Below, in pieces: positions 1-9,106 of a stretch of DNA of 64,000 nt. The translations under genes and the position numbers were made by a program. Source of the DNA: JAKCDU01 sp035551615 (GTDB taxonomy: Bacteria > Actinomycetota > Acidimicrobiia > Acidimicrobiales > Palsa-688); assembly GCA_035551615.1 (NCBI GenBank), contig DASZNC010000070.1:37070-101069 (forward strand), given 5' to 3'. Positions within the stretch are counted from its first letter, which is position 1. Each line of letters begins with the position of its first letter. The notes below the pieces were generated by a model. It did no database searches. It was not told where the DNA came from and worked only from the letters and a program-made list of their open reading frames with translations.

Positions 1-1122
1 CTCGTCGAACCAGCCCATGTCGCCGAGCGATTCCCAGCCGTCCCGGCTCCTGGCCTCGGCCCCGATGTAACGGTAGGTCCGGCCGCCGTCGAGCGTCCGC
101 ATCCAGATCTCCCCGACCTCACCGGGAGGTTGCTCGTTGCCATCCACATCGCAGACCTTCATCTCACCCATCGTCACCCGACCGACCGATCCGGGATGGG
201 CCAGCCATTCCGTACCGGTGATCGTCGTGGCCGCCTGGGCCTCGGTCCCGGCGTACAGTTCGACGATCACCTCGGGCCCGAGCCAGTCGATCCACGCCTG
301 CTTGACGTGCGGGGGGCAGGGGGCGGCCAGGTGGTAGGCAATGCGCACGCTGGACATGTCCCGGCCCAGCCGCTCCTCGTCGGGTAGACGCAGGATGCGG
401 GACATCATGGTCGGGACCAGGTACATGTAGGTGACGCCGTGCGTTTCGACCAGCTCGAGGCTCTTCGACGCATCGAAGCGCTCCATCAGCACGATCCGAC
501 CGCCCTTGTACAGGGCGGAGACGGAGTACAGGAATGGTCCGTTGTGGTACAGCGGCCCGGTGCAGAGGAACACCTCGCCGTCATCGATGCGCAGGCCGGC
601 GCCGCTCAATCGGACGTAGTCGGCCACGCCGGGCACGGCGGTGACGATCAGCTTGGGCCGGCCGGTGCTGCCGCCGGAGGTCATGGCCTTCCACGTCGGG
701 GGCACGACCGGCGGCAGCGGCCCGTCGTCGAAGGCGTCGAGCGGCTCGTCCGGGTCTACGAGCGGCCGGCCCCTCGAATCGAGCCCGGCCTGGCCGATGA
801 CCGCCGCCGGGTCGGCCACTTCGATCAGCGCATCGAGCTCAGGGGCGGGCAGGCGGTAGGACACCGGCTGCGGCACGGCGCCCAGCTTCCAGATGGCGAT
901 GGCGGCGGCGTAGAAGCCGGGGCTGTTGGGCAGGGCCATCGTCACATGGGCGCCGAAACCGACGCCCGCCCCGGCCAGGCGCCGGGCCAGCCGGTTCGAC
1001 CACCGGGCCAACTGTGACCTGGTGATGATCGTGTCGTGGAAGATGATCGCCGGTTCGTCGGGCGCCTCCGCCGCCATCCGGTCGAACGCCTCGCCCAGGC
1101 CTACCTGTTCCGTCTCGCTCAT
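1..1122 (-). CDS. Acyl-CoA synthetase (AMP-dependent), 3' end outside window
   Basis: Activates a carboxylic acid to its acyl-CoA through an acyl-AMP intermediate (ANL superfamily). I translated 374 codons from an ATG at 1122 to the window edge. The adenylation P-loop reads MTSGGSTGRPK at about residues 147-157. The YxGTE-type A5 motif appears as LYAGTE, and the visible part ends at the GDMGWFDE-type A7 motif. About 120-140 C-terminal residues, including the catalytic lysine lid, should lie beyond position 1. The acid substrate is not readable, but neighbouring acyl-CoA genes fit a role in lipid or aromatic acid catabolism. Confidence 0.9.
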   Translation of the reverse strand, partial: MSETEQVGLGEAFDRMAAEAPDEPAIIFHDTIITRSQLARWSNRLARRLAGAGVGFGAHVTMALPNSPGFYAAAIAIWKLGAVPQPVSYRLPAPELDALIEVADPAAVIGQAGLDSRGRPLVDPDEPLDAFDDGPLPPVVPPTWKAMTSGGSTGRPKLIVTAVPGVADYVRLSGAGLRIDDGEVFLCTGPLYHNGPFLYSVSALYKGGRIVLMERFDASKSLELVETHGVTYMYLVPTMMSRILRLPDEERLGRDMSSVRIAYHLAAPCPPHVKQAWIDWLGPEVIVELYAGTEAQAATTITGTEWLAHPGSVGRVTMGEMKVCDVDGNEQPPGEVGEIWMRTLDGGRTYRYIGAEARSRDGWESLGDMGWFDE

Positions 1123-1292
1123 CGCCGGTCCACGCTAGGGGAGTGGGGTGCGTCGGGCCCGATCGGAGGTGGTCAAAGAAAGTGCCCGGCCCGGGCGGAC
1201 GATGATTTCCATCGGCCCGACTCGTCAGAGGGAAGACGACACCGATACACGGGAGGACGACCGGAGCGGCGCCTCTCCGATAGGCCGTTGAG

Positions 1293-1314
1293 CGGCGCCG
1301 CCGGCCCGGCGCCG
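1293..1314 (-). terminator. GC-only hairpin after the aldehyde dehydrogenase
   Basis: Two copies of the self-complementary octamer CGGCGCCG are separated by CCGGCC, so the segment can fold into an 8-bp stem. It lies 10 bases past the stop codon of the minus-strand aldehyde dehydrogenase. No T-run follows, so this is a terminator only by position. Confidence 0.3.
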
Positions 1315-1324
1315 CCCCGGGGGA

Positions 1325-2887
1325 TCAGCGCTCCGGCAGGAGCGAGTAGTCCTTGAAGTTGCCGTAGAGGCGTTCCTCGGCGCCCTGCGGTCCTTCGGTG
1401 ACGGCTTGGACGAGAAGGTCCCCGCCGACGAAGGCGCCCTGCCACGAGTGGCCCATACCGCCGAAGACCTCTTCGCGGTCGCCCCGACTGCGGGTCTTGT
1501 TGATACCGACCTTGAACGCCTGGACCTGCTCGCCGACGCGCTCCGCGAAGTCGAGATCGTCGGTGGCGACCGAGGCGACGAGGGAACCGTTGCTGGCGTT
1601 CATGGCGGCCAGCAGCTGGGCTTCGGTGTCGACGATCACGACCGAGTCGAGCGGTCCGAACGGTTCCGCGTGCTGGAGCTCCCACGCGGCGGGCGGCTCG
1701 AGCACGCAGGCCGGAGCGATGTAGGCGGAGGTGTCCTGGCCGTCGAGGAACAGGCCGTCGGCCAGGCTGCCCCGGTAGAGGGGAATCCCGCCACCGCGCA
1801 CGGCGGTGTCGAAGTTGCGGCCCAGCTCGGTCGCCTTGGTCGCGTGAATGACGGGACCGAAATCCAGTTCCGGTAGCGGCTCGTCGGCGCTGTTGACGAC
1901 CAGCGGGTGACCGAAGCGGATGGCCTTGACGATGGGCAGGTACATCTCGAGGAACGCCGGGAACAGGCGGCGCTGCACGACGTAGCGGGGGTAGGCGGTG
2001 CAGCGCTGCTTGCCGTACTCGAACCCCTTTCGGATGTTCTGGGCCAGCAGGTTCCACTGCGAGAAATCCCAGATCCCCCACGTGTTCAGGCCTTCCTGCT
2101 CGAGCATGTGCCGCCGGCCGGTGTCGGCCAGGCTGATGGCCGCCTGGCGTCCATTGGCCCGTCCGCCGACGAACGCCAGCGCGCCCACGCCCTCGGAGCG
2201 GATCAGCGCCTCCCCCAGAGACCCGCCCAGACCCGACAGCAGCGTCACCGGCAGATCGGCCCGCTTCATCAGGGCATGAGCCAACGTCAACGTGTGGAAT
2301 CCGCCCTGGCTGGGGGTCTTGGCCACCACCGCGTTGCCGGCCAGGAGCTGGACCAGCTCGGCATGGACCTGGACGCTCATCGGATAATTCCAACTGGCGA
2401 TGTTGGACACCACCCCGGCCAGCGGGCGTCGCTCATCGGGCGTGCCCACGGCCAGCTGCCGCTCGATCTCACCCACGTACCACCGCACCCCGTCGAGACA
2501 ACGGTCGACATCGGCCCGGGCCAGGCGCCACGGCTTGCCGATCTCCCACACCAGCAATGCGGCCAGCAGATCCCGGTGCTCGGTCAGGGCATCGACGGCG
2601 GCGGTCACCCGGGCCCGGCGTTCATCCAGATCGACCTGCGACCACTTGGCGTGTTCCAATGCGGCGTGCTCGACGGCGGCCAGCGCCTCCTGCGCGTCGA
2701 TGCGGGGCGGCCCCGGGATAGGCGTGCCGTCCACCGGCGTCACGTGATCGCCGGGGATGCCGACCCGGCGCCACTCCCCCCGGCTCAGATTGCGCAGCCG
2801 GTCCGAATCGAACGCCTCCGGCGCAGCACTGATACAGCGGGTGTAGGTCTCCCACCAGGAGAACCCAGGCTTCAGCATGGTCGGCAT
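1325..2887 (-). CDS. Divergent aldehyde dehydrogenase family protein
   Basis: NAD(P)-dependent oxidation of an aldehyde to an acid is the expected reaction. Translation from ATG 2887 gives 520 residues, close to the family norm of about 490. The catalytic cysteine sits in KQRCTAYP (about C296), the oxyanion asparagine in SWNYP (about N167), the cofactor lysine in AKTPSQ (about K190) and the general base glutamate in LEQEG (about E263). The last three motifs depart from the common PWNFP, KPA and ELGG forms, so this is a distant branch. An upstream in-frame start at 2971 would run into the preceding gene, so 2887 or 2878 is preferred. Substrate unknown. Confidence 0.82.
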   Translation of the reverse strand: MPTMLKPGFSWWETYTRCISAAPEAFDSDRLRNLSRGEWRRVGIPGDHVTPVDGTPIPGPPRIDAQEALAAVEHAALEHAKWSQVDLDERRARVTAAVDALTEHRDLLAALLVWEIGKPWRLARADVDRCLDGVRWYVGEIERQLAVGTPDERRPLAGVVSNIASWNYPMSVQVHAELVQLLAGNAVVAKTPSQGGFHTLTLAHALMKRADLPVTLLSGLGGSLGEALIRSEGVGALAFVGGRANGRQAAISLADTGRRHMLEQEGLNTWGIWDFSQWNLLAQNIRKGFEYGKQRCTAYPRYVVQRRLFPAFLEMYLPIVKAIRFGHPLVVNSADEPLPELDFGPVIHATKATELGRNFDTAVRGGGIPLYRGSLADGLFLDGQDTSAYIAPACVLEPPAAWELQHAEPFGPLDSVVIVDTEAQLLAAMNASNGSLVASVATDDLDFAERVGEQVQAFKVGINKTRSRGDREEVFGGMGHSWQGAFVGGDLLVQAVTEGPQGAEERLYGNFKDYSLLPER

Positions 2888-2930
2888 CGGCCAAGGATAG
2901 TGGGGGGCCGTGGAGAGGGCCCAAGCCCGA

Positions 2931-3488
2931 TCAGGACTTAGGGCCACCCCGATGCGGCTTGTCCGGACCATGCGCCTTGCCCGGATGGCGCAGGTGGCCC
3001 GGCGCCGAGGCCGACTTCCCCCGGCCCGAGGTGCCGGTCGACTGGGCCCGGTGGGTCCCCGGGTGGGCGACGGTGGTGGTGGTCGTCACCTGGGTGGTCG
3101 TGGTCGTGTGCAGCACCGTGGGGGGCGGGATCCGGCGGGCGACGGTCACCACCACCGGTCGGGGTCGGGCGACGGTCGTGGTGGTCGTGGTCGCCGGCGG
3201 CACCGGGCGGGGCCCGGCGACGGTTCTATGGCAGACGGTGCAGACCCGGACCGGTACGCCACGGGGAGCGGGCAGGGCGACGGCGGTGGCCGGGCCCGGC
3301 GGGTGGCCGGCCGGCCTGACCAGACCCAGCCCTATGCCGATGGAACCCAACCCGAGCAGACCGGAGATGCTCAGGGCCAGAGCGGCGATATAGCGCGTGG
3401 GTTCCGCTCGATCGGCGGTCACTGCGGCCTCCAGGGTGCGACAAAGGGTACGAAATCGGAAGGCGGGACAATCCGGATTTAAATGCAT
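2931..3488 (-). CDS. Thr-rich membrane-anchored hypothetical protein
   Basis: I do not recognise this 185-residue protein. It has a basic, Cys-containing N-terminus and one hydrophobic segment (about residues 34-60, rich in Leu, Gly and Ile). A CxxC pair (VCTVC) follows, and then a low-complexity Pro/Thr/Val tail with three runs of five or six threonines. The tail ends in a basic Gly/His/Lys-rich stretch. This looks like a single-pass anchor with a flexible, possibly glycosylated extracytoplasmic tail. It ends 43 bases before the start of the aldehyde dehydrogenase and may be co-transcribed with it. A later start is possible. Confidence 0.5.
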   Translation of the reverse strand: MHLNPDCPAFRFRTLCRTLEAAVTADRAEPTRYIAALALSISGLLGLGSIGIGLGLVRPAGHPPGPATAVALPAPRGVPVRVCTVCHRTVAGPRPVPPATTTTTTVARPRPVVVTVARRIPPPTVLHTTTTTQVTTTTTVAHPGTHRAQSTGTSGRGKSASAPGHLRHPGKAHGPDKPHRGGPKS

Positions 3489-3758
3489 CTTCCCACCGGA
3501 GAGTTATCTCAGACGGGATAGTCGACGTTTCGTCTATTTACCACATCGGCGCAATTATCAACTCCGATAGGACTATTGGCCCTATCGGTCAGGCACATTG
3601 ACATTTTACACTTCTCATTGTGAGTAGCTGAGGGAGCTGATGGTGATCGACAAGCCGTTCTCGCCGGCCGACCTGCTGGATCGCATCGAATCCATTCTGG
3701 CCGCCGCCGACTGACCCCGGCTGCCGTCGAACGAGGGTCGGCGGCTAACTTTCTCCCC
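3489..3758. other. AT-richer intergenic region with inverted repeat and -35-like box
   Basis: This 270-base divergent gap is clearly richer in A+T than its surroundings. It contains an 8-bp inverted repeat, CCGATAGG at 3564-3571 and CCTATCGG at 3581-3588, with a 9-base loop. A consensus TTGACA lies at 3598-3603, though no good -10 follows at 17 bases. The gap also carries the short reading frame listed next. It probably holds the promoters for the Thr-rich protein (minus) and the AftD-like gene (plus). Confidence 0.4.
3628..3714 (+). pseudogene. Possible remnant of a response-regulator receiver domain
   Basis: After a TAG at 3625 the frame reads 28 codons to a TGA at 3712. From the internal ATG at 3640 it encodes MVIDKPFSPADLLDRIESIL and a few alanines. 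The KPFSPADLL-RI pattern matches the beta5-alpha5 end of CheY-like receiver domains, with the conserved Lys followed by cis-Pro. No receiver sequence is present upstream in any frame. The piece could be a decayed fragment or a chance match. Confidence 0.35.
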
Positions 3759-6700
3759 TTGATCGTGAGGCGACGGACGGCGACCCCCGGGGACGCCGCG
3801 CTCTACCTGGTCCTCGCCGCGCTGGCCTACCTCCCGGTGTTCCTGAGCCGGCCCGGCCAGGTGGCCGCCGATACGAAGCAGTACCTCTACCTCGATCCGG
3901 GCAAGCTCACCACGAGCGCGGCCTCGATGTGGGATCCCAACACCGGCCTCGGGACGGTCACCCACCAGAACATCGGTTACCTGCTGCCGATGGGCCCCTA
4001 CTACTGGCTGGTCCAATGGCTCGGAATCCCCGTCTGGGTGGGCCAGCGGATCTGGATGGGGACGGTCCTGTTGGCCGCCGGCGCCGGGGCCGCGTACTGC
4101 GCCCGCCGTCTGGGGCTGGAAGGTCCGGGGCGGGCGGTGGCGGCGCTGGCCTACATGTTGACGCCGTACACCCTCGATTATCTGGACCGGACCTCCGCCA
4201 TCCTCATGCCGTGGGCCGCCCTCGGGTGGATGATCGGCCTGACCGCCACCGCGGCCCGGCGGGGCGGGTGGCGGCAGCCGGCCCGTTTCGCGTTGGTGGT
4301 GGCGCTGGTCGGCGGCGTGAACGCCACGTCGATCGTGCTGGTCGTGGCGGCACCGGCGATCTGGCTCATCCACGCGGTATGGGTGAGCCGGGAGGTGACC
4401 CTGCGCCGGGCGATGGCGACGTCGGCCCGGCTGGCCGCGCTGTGCATCCTGGTGTCGGTCTGGTGGGCGGCCGGGCTGTGGGCCGAGGGCCGGTACGGGA
4501 TCAACATCCTCCGGGTCACCGAGACGGTGCCGACCGTGTCCAGGACATCCTCGGCGGCGGAAGTGCTGCGCGGCCTGGGTTACTGGTATTTCTACGGTTG
4601 GGACAAAGTGCAGGCCTGGACGCTCCAGTCCATCCCCTACACACAGTCCCCCTGGCTGCTGGCCGTGAGCCTGGGGCTGCCTGGAGTCTCGGTTCTACTC
4701 GGACTGCTGACCCGCTGGGTGTACCGCAGCTACTGCCTGGCCCTGGTCGGGTTCGGCACGCTGATCGCAGTGGGGGCCTTCCCATTCCGGGACCCGTCCG
4801 CTTTCGGTGCGGTGATCAAAGGCGCTTCAGCCGGCTCGGAGCTGGCCCTGGCCATGCGGTCGGTCGACCGAATCGTGCCCATCGTCGTGATGGGGCTGGC
4901 CATCCTGATGGGTTCCGGCGTGACCGCCCTCCACCTGCGCCGGCCCGGCATCGGCCTGGCCGCGGCGGGCACGTCGCTGGCCCTGATCGGGGCCAACCTG
5001 CCGGCTCTGTGGACAGGGGGGCTCATCGCCTCGAACCTGTCCCGTCCGGACACCATCCCGTCCTACTGGACGGCGGCCGCCTCCTATCTCAACTCATCGG
5101 GTTCGAACAGCCGGGTGCTGGGCCTGCCGGGCGAGGACTTCGGGGCCTACACGTGGGGGGTCACCGAGGACCCGGTCCCGCCCGGGCTGCTCAACCGGTC
5201 GTACGTCAGCCGTCAGGTCGTGCCGGCCGGCACCCCGGCGTCGGCCAACCTGGTCGAGGCGCTCGACCAACCCATCCAGGACGGGACGCTCGACTTCGCC
5301 GCACTGGCGCCCGTCGCCCGGCTCATGGGCGTCGGGCAGATCCTCCTGCAGTCCGACCTGCAGTACGAGCGGTACCACCTGCCCTTCCCCCAGATCCTCT
5401 ACGCCGAGATGACGTCGCCCGGTACCGGTTTGGGGTCCCCGACCTCGTTCGGGGCTCCCCAGCCGGCACCGCAGATCCGTTACCCGCTCGACAGCGAGAC
5501 CCGGCTCGGCCTGGCCACCGACACCACGCTGCCGCCGGCCCTGTCGGTGTTCAACGTGTCCGACCCGCGCCCTGTGGTCCGCACGGAGCCGCTGGCCTCG
5601 CCGGTCATCGTGGCCGGCGACGGGTCCGGGATCGTCGAGGCGGCCGGAGCCGGACTCCTGAACGGCGGCCAGAGCATCCTGTACGCGGCGGCCGCCGACC
5701 ACCAACCGACCGAGTTCGCCGACGCCATGGGCAACGGCGCCACCCTGGTGGTGACCGACACCAACCCGCTGGCCAACTACGTGTGGGGCAGCATGCAGGC
5801 CAACGTCGGCCAGGTGGAGCAGCCCGGGGTGGCCGACCCGGCCGACACCCCCTCCGACTATGCCCTGCCGGTGTTCCCCGGCCAGTCGACCGCCGACCAG
5901 ACGGTGGCCGTCGTCAACGGCGTGGCCTCCGCCCAGGCGACGCAGTACGGCGACTCGCTCTCGTTCACCCCGGAGTTCAAGCCCCTCAACGCGTTCGATG
6001 GCAACCCGGCCACCGCCTGGGCGTTCGGCGCCCACGAACCGGTCAGCGGAGTCCGGTTGGTCGCCGACCTGGTCCACCCGGTCACCGCCGACCACGTCAC
6101 GCTCGACCAGCTGGCCGACATCGGCACCATCAAGCGCAAGATCACCTCGGTGACCCTCCTGTTCGACGGCGGCCATCCGGTCACCGTGGCCCTCACCGCC
6201 GCCTCGCTGTCGGCGGCGGGACAGACGGTGAGCTTCCCGGCCCGCACCTTTGACCATTTCGAACTGGTCGTCAACGGCGCAACCGGCGGTGCCGACAAGC
6301 GCTACGACGGGCTGCCCCAGGTCGGTTTCACCGGCATAACCATTCCCGGCGTCGGCCCGGCATCGGCCACGCTCCGGATGCCGACCGGCCTCCTGGCCAC
6401 GGCCGGGGCGGCGTCGCTGAGCCATCCCCTCGACCTGCTGATGAACCGGCAGCGGGTCACCAGCCCGCCCCGCCAGGACCCCGAACCGACGATGAGCCGC
6501 ACGTTCGACCTGCCCACCGCCCGCAGTTTCTCGGTGGGCGGCACGGCCGAGATCAATGCCGGCGACTCCGACTACCTCATCAACCAACTGGTCGGGCTCA
6601 CGCCACCGTCCACGGCGACGACCGGCGTCACGGTCACGGCGGCCAACTCCTCGACCCGACTCGACGGCGATCGCAACGCCCGCGCCAACGCAGCCGTCGA

Positions 6701-8147
6701 CGGTGATCCGAACACGGCGTGGATCGCCGAGACCGGTCCCCAGAGCGGCGAGTGGTTCTACGTGAACCTGTCGCGATCGGTGACCTTCGATCACCTCGAC
6801 CTCCAGGTCCTGAACGACGGGCGCCATTCCCTCCCGTCGCGCATCACCATCTCCACGCCCAGCGGCCGCGAGACGGTGTCAGTACCGGTGCCACCGGTCG
6901 GCGCCGGCCGAAAGCAGAACAGTACGACCACCATCCCGCTCACGTTTCCGGCCCTGTCCGGCAACTCGGTGCGGATCACCATCGACGCCGTGCGCCAGGT
7001 CCGGGCGCTGGACTACTACTCGACCTATTCCGGGATCACCGACATCCTCCCGGTCGGCATCGCCGAACTCGGCCTACCCGACGTGGTGCAACCGGCCGCC
7101 CCATCCGATCTCCCGACCGTGTGCACGGGTGGCCTTCTGCAGATCGACGGCCAGCCGATCGACGTCGAGGTCACCGGGACGAGCACAGATGCCCTCGGCG
7201 GCCAGCAGATGGCGATCGCCCCGTGCGGGAACTCGGCCGGCGGCGTGGAGCTGGCCGCCGGGTCCCACACCGTCACCACCAGTCCCCGACTGCCGAGCGG
7301 TTGGTCCATCGACCAGGTCTGGCTCGGCTCGGCGGCCGGAGGGGCGCCGGCATCCGGTGTCGCCGCCGCCCAGGCCCCAGCCGCCCCCACCCCGCCGGTC
7401 CGGATAGACCACCAGGACCGCACGTCGTTGACCGTGACCGTCACCGGCACCGGTCAACCATCCTGGCTGGTACTCGGCCAGAGCCTGAGCTCCGGGTGGA
7501 AGGCGACGGTGGCGGGGGGTGGCGACCTGGGGCCACCGCAACTCATCGACGGTTTCGCCAACGGTTGGTCACTGCCCGCAGTCGCCGCCGGCCGGGCCGA
7601 GACCATTCACCTGGACTGGACCCCGCAGAAGGTGATCTGGACGGCCATCGGGGTATCGGCCGCGTCCATCGTCGGGTCGGTCCTGTTGGCGGTGTGGCCG
7701 ACCGGGTCCCGGTACCCGAGACGGCGACGGGGCGGCCCGGCCGGTTCACCGCCGACCCCGGCATCGTGGGCCCAGTTCGCCGCCCGCCGCCCACCCGGGT
7801 GGTCGGCCGGCATCGTCGTCACCGTGTCCGCCGCCGTCGGGTGGGGAATAGTCGCGTCCATGGTGAGCCGCCCGGTGATCGGCGCCGCCGCCGGCCTGTT
7901 CACCCTGATCGGTCTCCGCTGGAGGTGGGGTCGCCTGGTCACCCGTACGGCCGCAGTCGCGGTCCTGTTCGGGCTGGCCGGCTACTCGGTGGTCCAACAG
8001 GTCCGGTACCACTACTGGCCCTCGATCGACTGGCCCGGCGATCTCAGCTCGGCCAACGACCTGGCCTGGATGGGACTGGCCCTGCTGGGCGCCGATCTGG
8101 TGGCGGGCGCCGTCTACGCTCGCCGTCGGATGCAGGCCGCCGAATGA
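3759..8147 (+). CDS. aftD: AftD-like alpha-(1->3)-arabinofuranosyltransferase
   Basis: A polytopic GT-C enzyme expected to add arabinofuranose from decaprenyl-phosphoarabinose to envelope arabinan on the outer face of the membrane. It has 1462 residues, matching the about 1400 of mycobacterial AftD. The N-terminal membrane domain covers about residues 10-430, with the first-loop Asp in VAADTK (about D38) and the family signatures SMWDPNTG, NIGYLLPMGPYY and VGQRIWMG. A large soluble domain follows, with two F5/8-type carbohydrate-binding modules marked by AFDGNPATAW and AVDGDPNTAW. Membrane helices return near the C-terminus. The start is TTG at 3759 or GTG at 3765. Its stop overlaps the next start (ATGA). 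Confidence 0.85.
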   Translation: MIVRRRTATPGDAALYLVLAALAYLPVFLSRPGQVAADTKQYLYLDPGKLTTSAASMWDPNTGLGTVTHQNIGYLLPMGPYYWLVQWLGIPVWVGQRIWMGTVLLAAGAGAAYCARRLGLEGPGRAVAALAYMLTPYTLDYLDRTSAILMPWAALGWMIGLTATAARRGGWRQPARFALVVALVGGVNATSIVLVVAAPAIWLIHAVWVSREVTLRRAMATSARLAALCILVSVWWAAGLWAEGRYGINILRVTETVPTVSRTSSAAEVLRGLGYWYFYGWDKVQAWTLQSIPYTQSPWLLAVSLGLPGVSVLLGLLTRWVYRSYCLALVGFGTLIAVGAFPFRDPSAFGAVIKGASAGSELALAMRSVDRIVPIVVMGLAILMGSGVTALHLRRPGIGLAAAGTSLALIGANLPALWTGGLIASNLSRPDTIPSYWTAAASYLNSSGSNSRVLGLPGEDFGAYTWGVTEDPVPPGLLNRSYVSRQVVPAGTPASANLVEALDQPIQDGTLDFAALAPVARLMGVGQILLQSDLQYERYHLPFPQILYAEMTSPGTGLGSPTSFGAPQPAPQIRYPLDSETRLGLATDTTLPPALSVFNVSDPRPVVRTEPLASPVIVAGDGSGIVEAAGAGLLNGGQSILYAAAADHQPTEFADAMGNGATLVVTDTNPLANYVWGSMQANVGQVEQPGVADPADTPSDYALPVFPGQSTADQTVAVVNGVASAQATQYGDSLSFTPEFKPLNAFDGNPATAWAFGAHEPVSGVRLVADLVHPVTADHVTLDQLADIGTIKRKITSVTLLFDGGHPVTVALTAASLSAAGQTVSFPARTFDHFELVVNGATGGADKRYDGLPQVGFTGITIPGVGPASATLRMPTGLLATAGAASLSHPLDLLMNRQRVTSPPRQDPEPTMSRTFDLPTARSFSVGGTAEINAGDSDYLINQLVGLTPPSTATTGVTVTAANSSTRLDGDRNARANAAVDGDPNTAWIAETGPQSGEWFYVNLSRSVTFDHLDLQVLNDGRHSLPSRITISTPSGRETVSVPVPPVGAGRKQNSTTTIPLTFPALSGNSVRITIDAVRQVRALDYYSTYSGITDILPVGIAELGLPDVVQPAAPSDLPTVCTGGLLQIDGQPIDVEVTGTSTDALGGQQMAIAPCGNSAGGVELAAGSHTVTTSPRLPSGWSIDQVWLGSAAGGAPASGVAAAQAPAAPTPPVRIDHQDRTSLTVTVTGTGQPSWLVLGQSLSSGWKATVAGGGDLGPPQLIDGFANGWSLPAVAAGRAETIHLDWTPQKVIWTAIGVSAASIVGSVLLAVWPTGSRYPRRRRGGPAGSPPTPASWAQFAARRPPGWSAGIVVTVSAAVGWGIVASMVSRPVIGAAAGLFTLIGLRWRWGRLVTRTAAVAVLFGLAGYSVVQQVRYHYWPSIDWPGDLSSANDLAWMGLALLGADLVAGAVYARRRMQAAE

Positions 8148-9106
8148 AAGAACTGCTGGGAGCGCTCATCGCCGGCGCGTCGGCCCTCCTCTACGACGCC
8201 GGCTACGTCCTCGAGAAGCAGGCCCTGACCGACCTGCCTCCGGTGCGGATCGGCCTGACCAGCTTGTGGCACACTGCCACCACGAGCCGGCGGTGGCTGG
8301 TCGGCTTCGTGGCCATGCTGGCCGGTCTCGCCCTCCAGGTGATGGCGTTGACCCTGGCGCCGGTATCGGTGGTCCAACCGATTCTCGCCGGCGGCCTGAT
8401 CGCGCTGGCCGCCGTCGGTTCCTCGGTGCTGGGCGAACGGCTGGCCTCACGGCAGATCACCGCCCTGGTCCTGATCCTGGCCGCCGTCGTGGCCGTCGCC
8501 GTGTCGGCCCGTAGCGAGGAGCACCTGGCTACGGCGGTGCCCGGCGGGCGCATCCTCATCCTCGGGTCGATCGCCTGCGTCCTGGCGTTCGGTCTGGTGG
8601 CCGCCGACCGGCGGCGGGGTACCGGCCGCAATCTGGCGTTCGGGGCGGTGGCCGCCGGTCTCCTGTACGGCTTCGGGGCGGTGGCCGAGAAGGCGGTGTC
8701 GATCCGGTTGGCCGACCAGGGTCTGGTCAAAGGAGCGATCTCGTCGCTCGGCACCCCGTACCCGTGGCTGTTCGCCGTCGTCACCGCCGGCGGCCTACTC
8801 GTGTTCCAGGCCGGCCTGCAGGTTCACCCGGCCAGCCTCATGGCCGCACTCACCAACGTGACCTCCACCGTCTGTGCCCTCGTAGGTGCGGCCACCGTCT
8901 TCGGCGAGGATCTGCTTCCCCCCGGCGGATGGGCGGTGGTCAGGATTCTCGGGTTTGCCGCGGCGCTGGCGGCGGTGGCGCTGGTCGCGTCGGCCGAGCC
9001 GGATGTCAGGCCTGGGCGGCCAGAATCCGCATTGCCTCCAGGGACGTCCGGTCCCATGTCAGTGACTCAGCCTTCAGGCGGGCCGCCCTCTGCATCCGAC
9101 GCCTGA
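8144..9106 (+). CDS. DMT/EamA-type polytopic membrane protein
   Basis: 320 residues with about nine or ten hydrophobic helices. The pattern resembles the drug/metabolite transporter superfamily, with a conserved GYVLEKQAL segment in helix 1 and a second half starting near LAFGAVAAGLLYGFGAVAEK. The ATG overlaps the AftD stop by four bases, which argues for co-translation. A role in moving a lipid-linked or sugar precursor for the same pathway is inference only. Its last 33 codons are hydrophilic and lie antisense to the end of the convergent GT4 gene. The two genes overlap by 101 bases. Confidence 0.75.
   Translation: MKELLGALIAGASALLYDAGYVLEKQALTDLPPVRIGLTSLWHTATTSRRWLVGFVAMLAGLALQVMALTLAPVSVVQPILAGGLIALAAVGSSVLGERLASRQITALVLILAAVVAVAVSARSEEHLATAVPGGRILILGSIACVLAFGLVAADRRRGTGRNLAFGAVAAGLLYGFGAVAEKAVSIRLADQGLVKGAISSLGTPYPWLFAVVTAGGLLVFQAGLQVHPASLMAALTNVTSTVCALVGAATVFGEDLLPPGGWAVVRILGFAAALAAVALVASAEPDVRPGRPESALPPGTSGPMSVTQPSGGPPSASDA

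Noticed and set aside
1907..2941. Long plus-strand frame of 344 codons
   Set aside because: Antisense to an aldehyde dehydrogenase with recognisable active-site motifs.
5094..6827. Long minus-strand frame of 577 codons inside the AftD-like gene
   Set aside because: Its composition (Gly/Arg/Val repeats) is that of a shadow frame in GC-rich DNA, and the plus-strand frame has clear domains.
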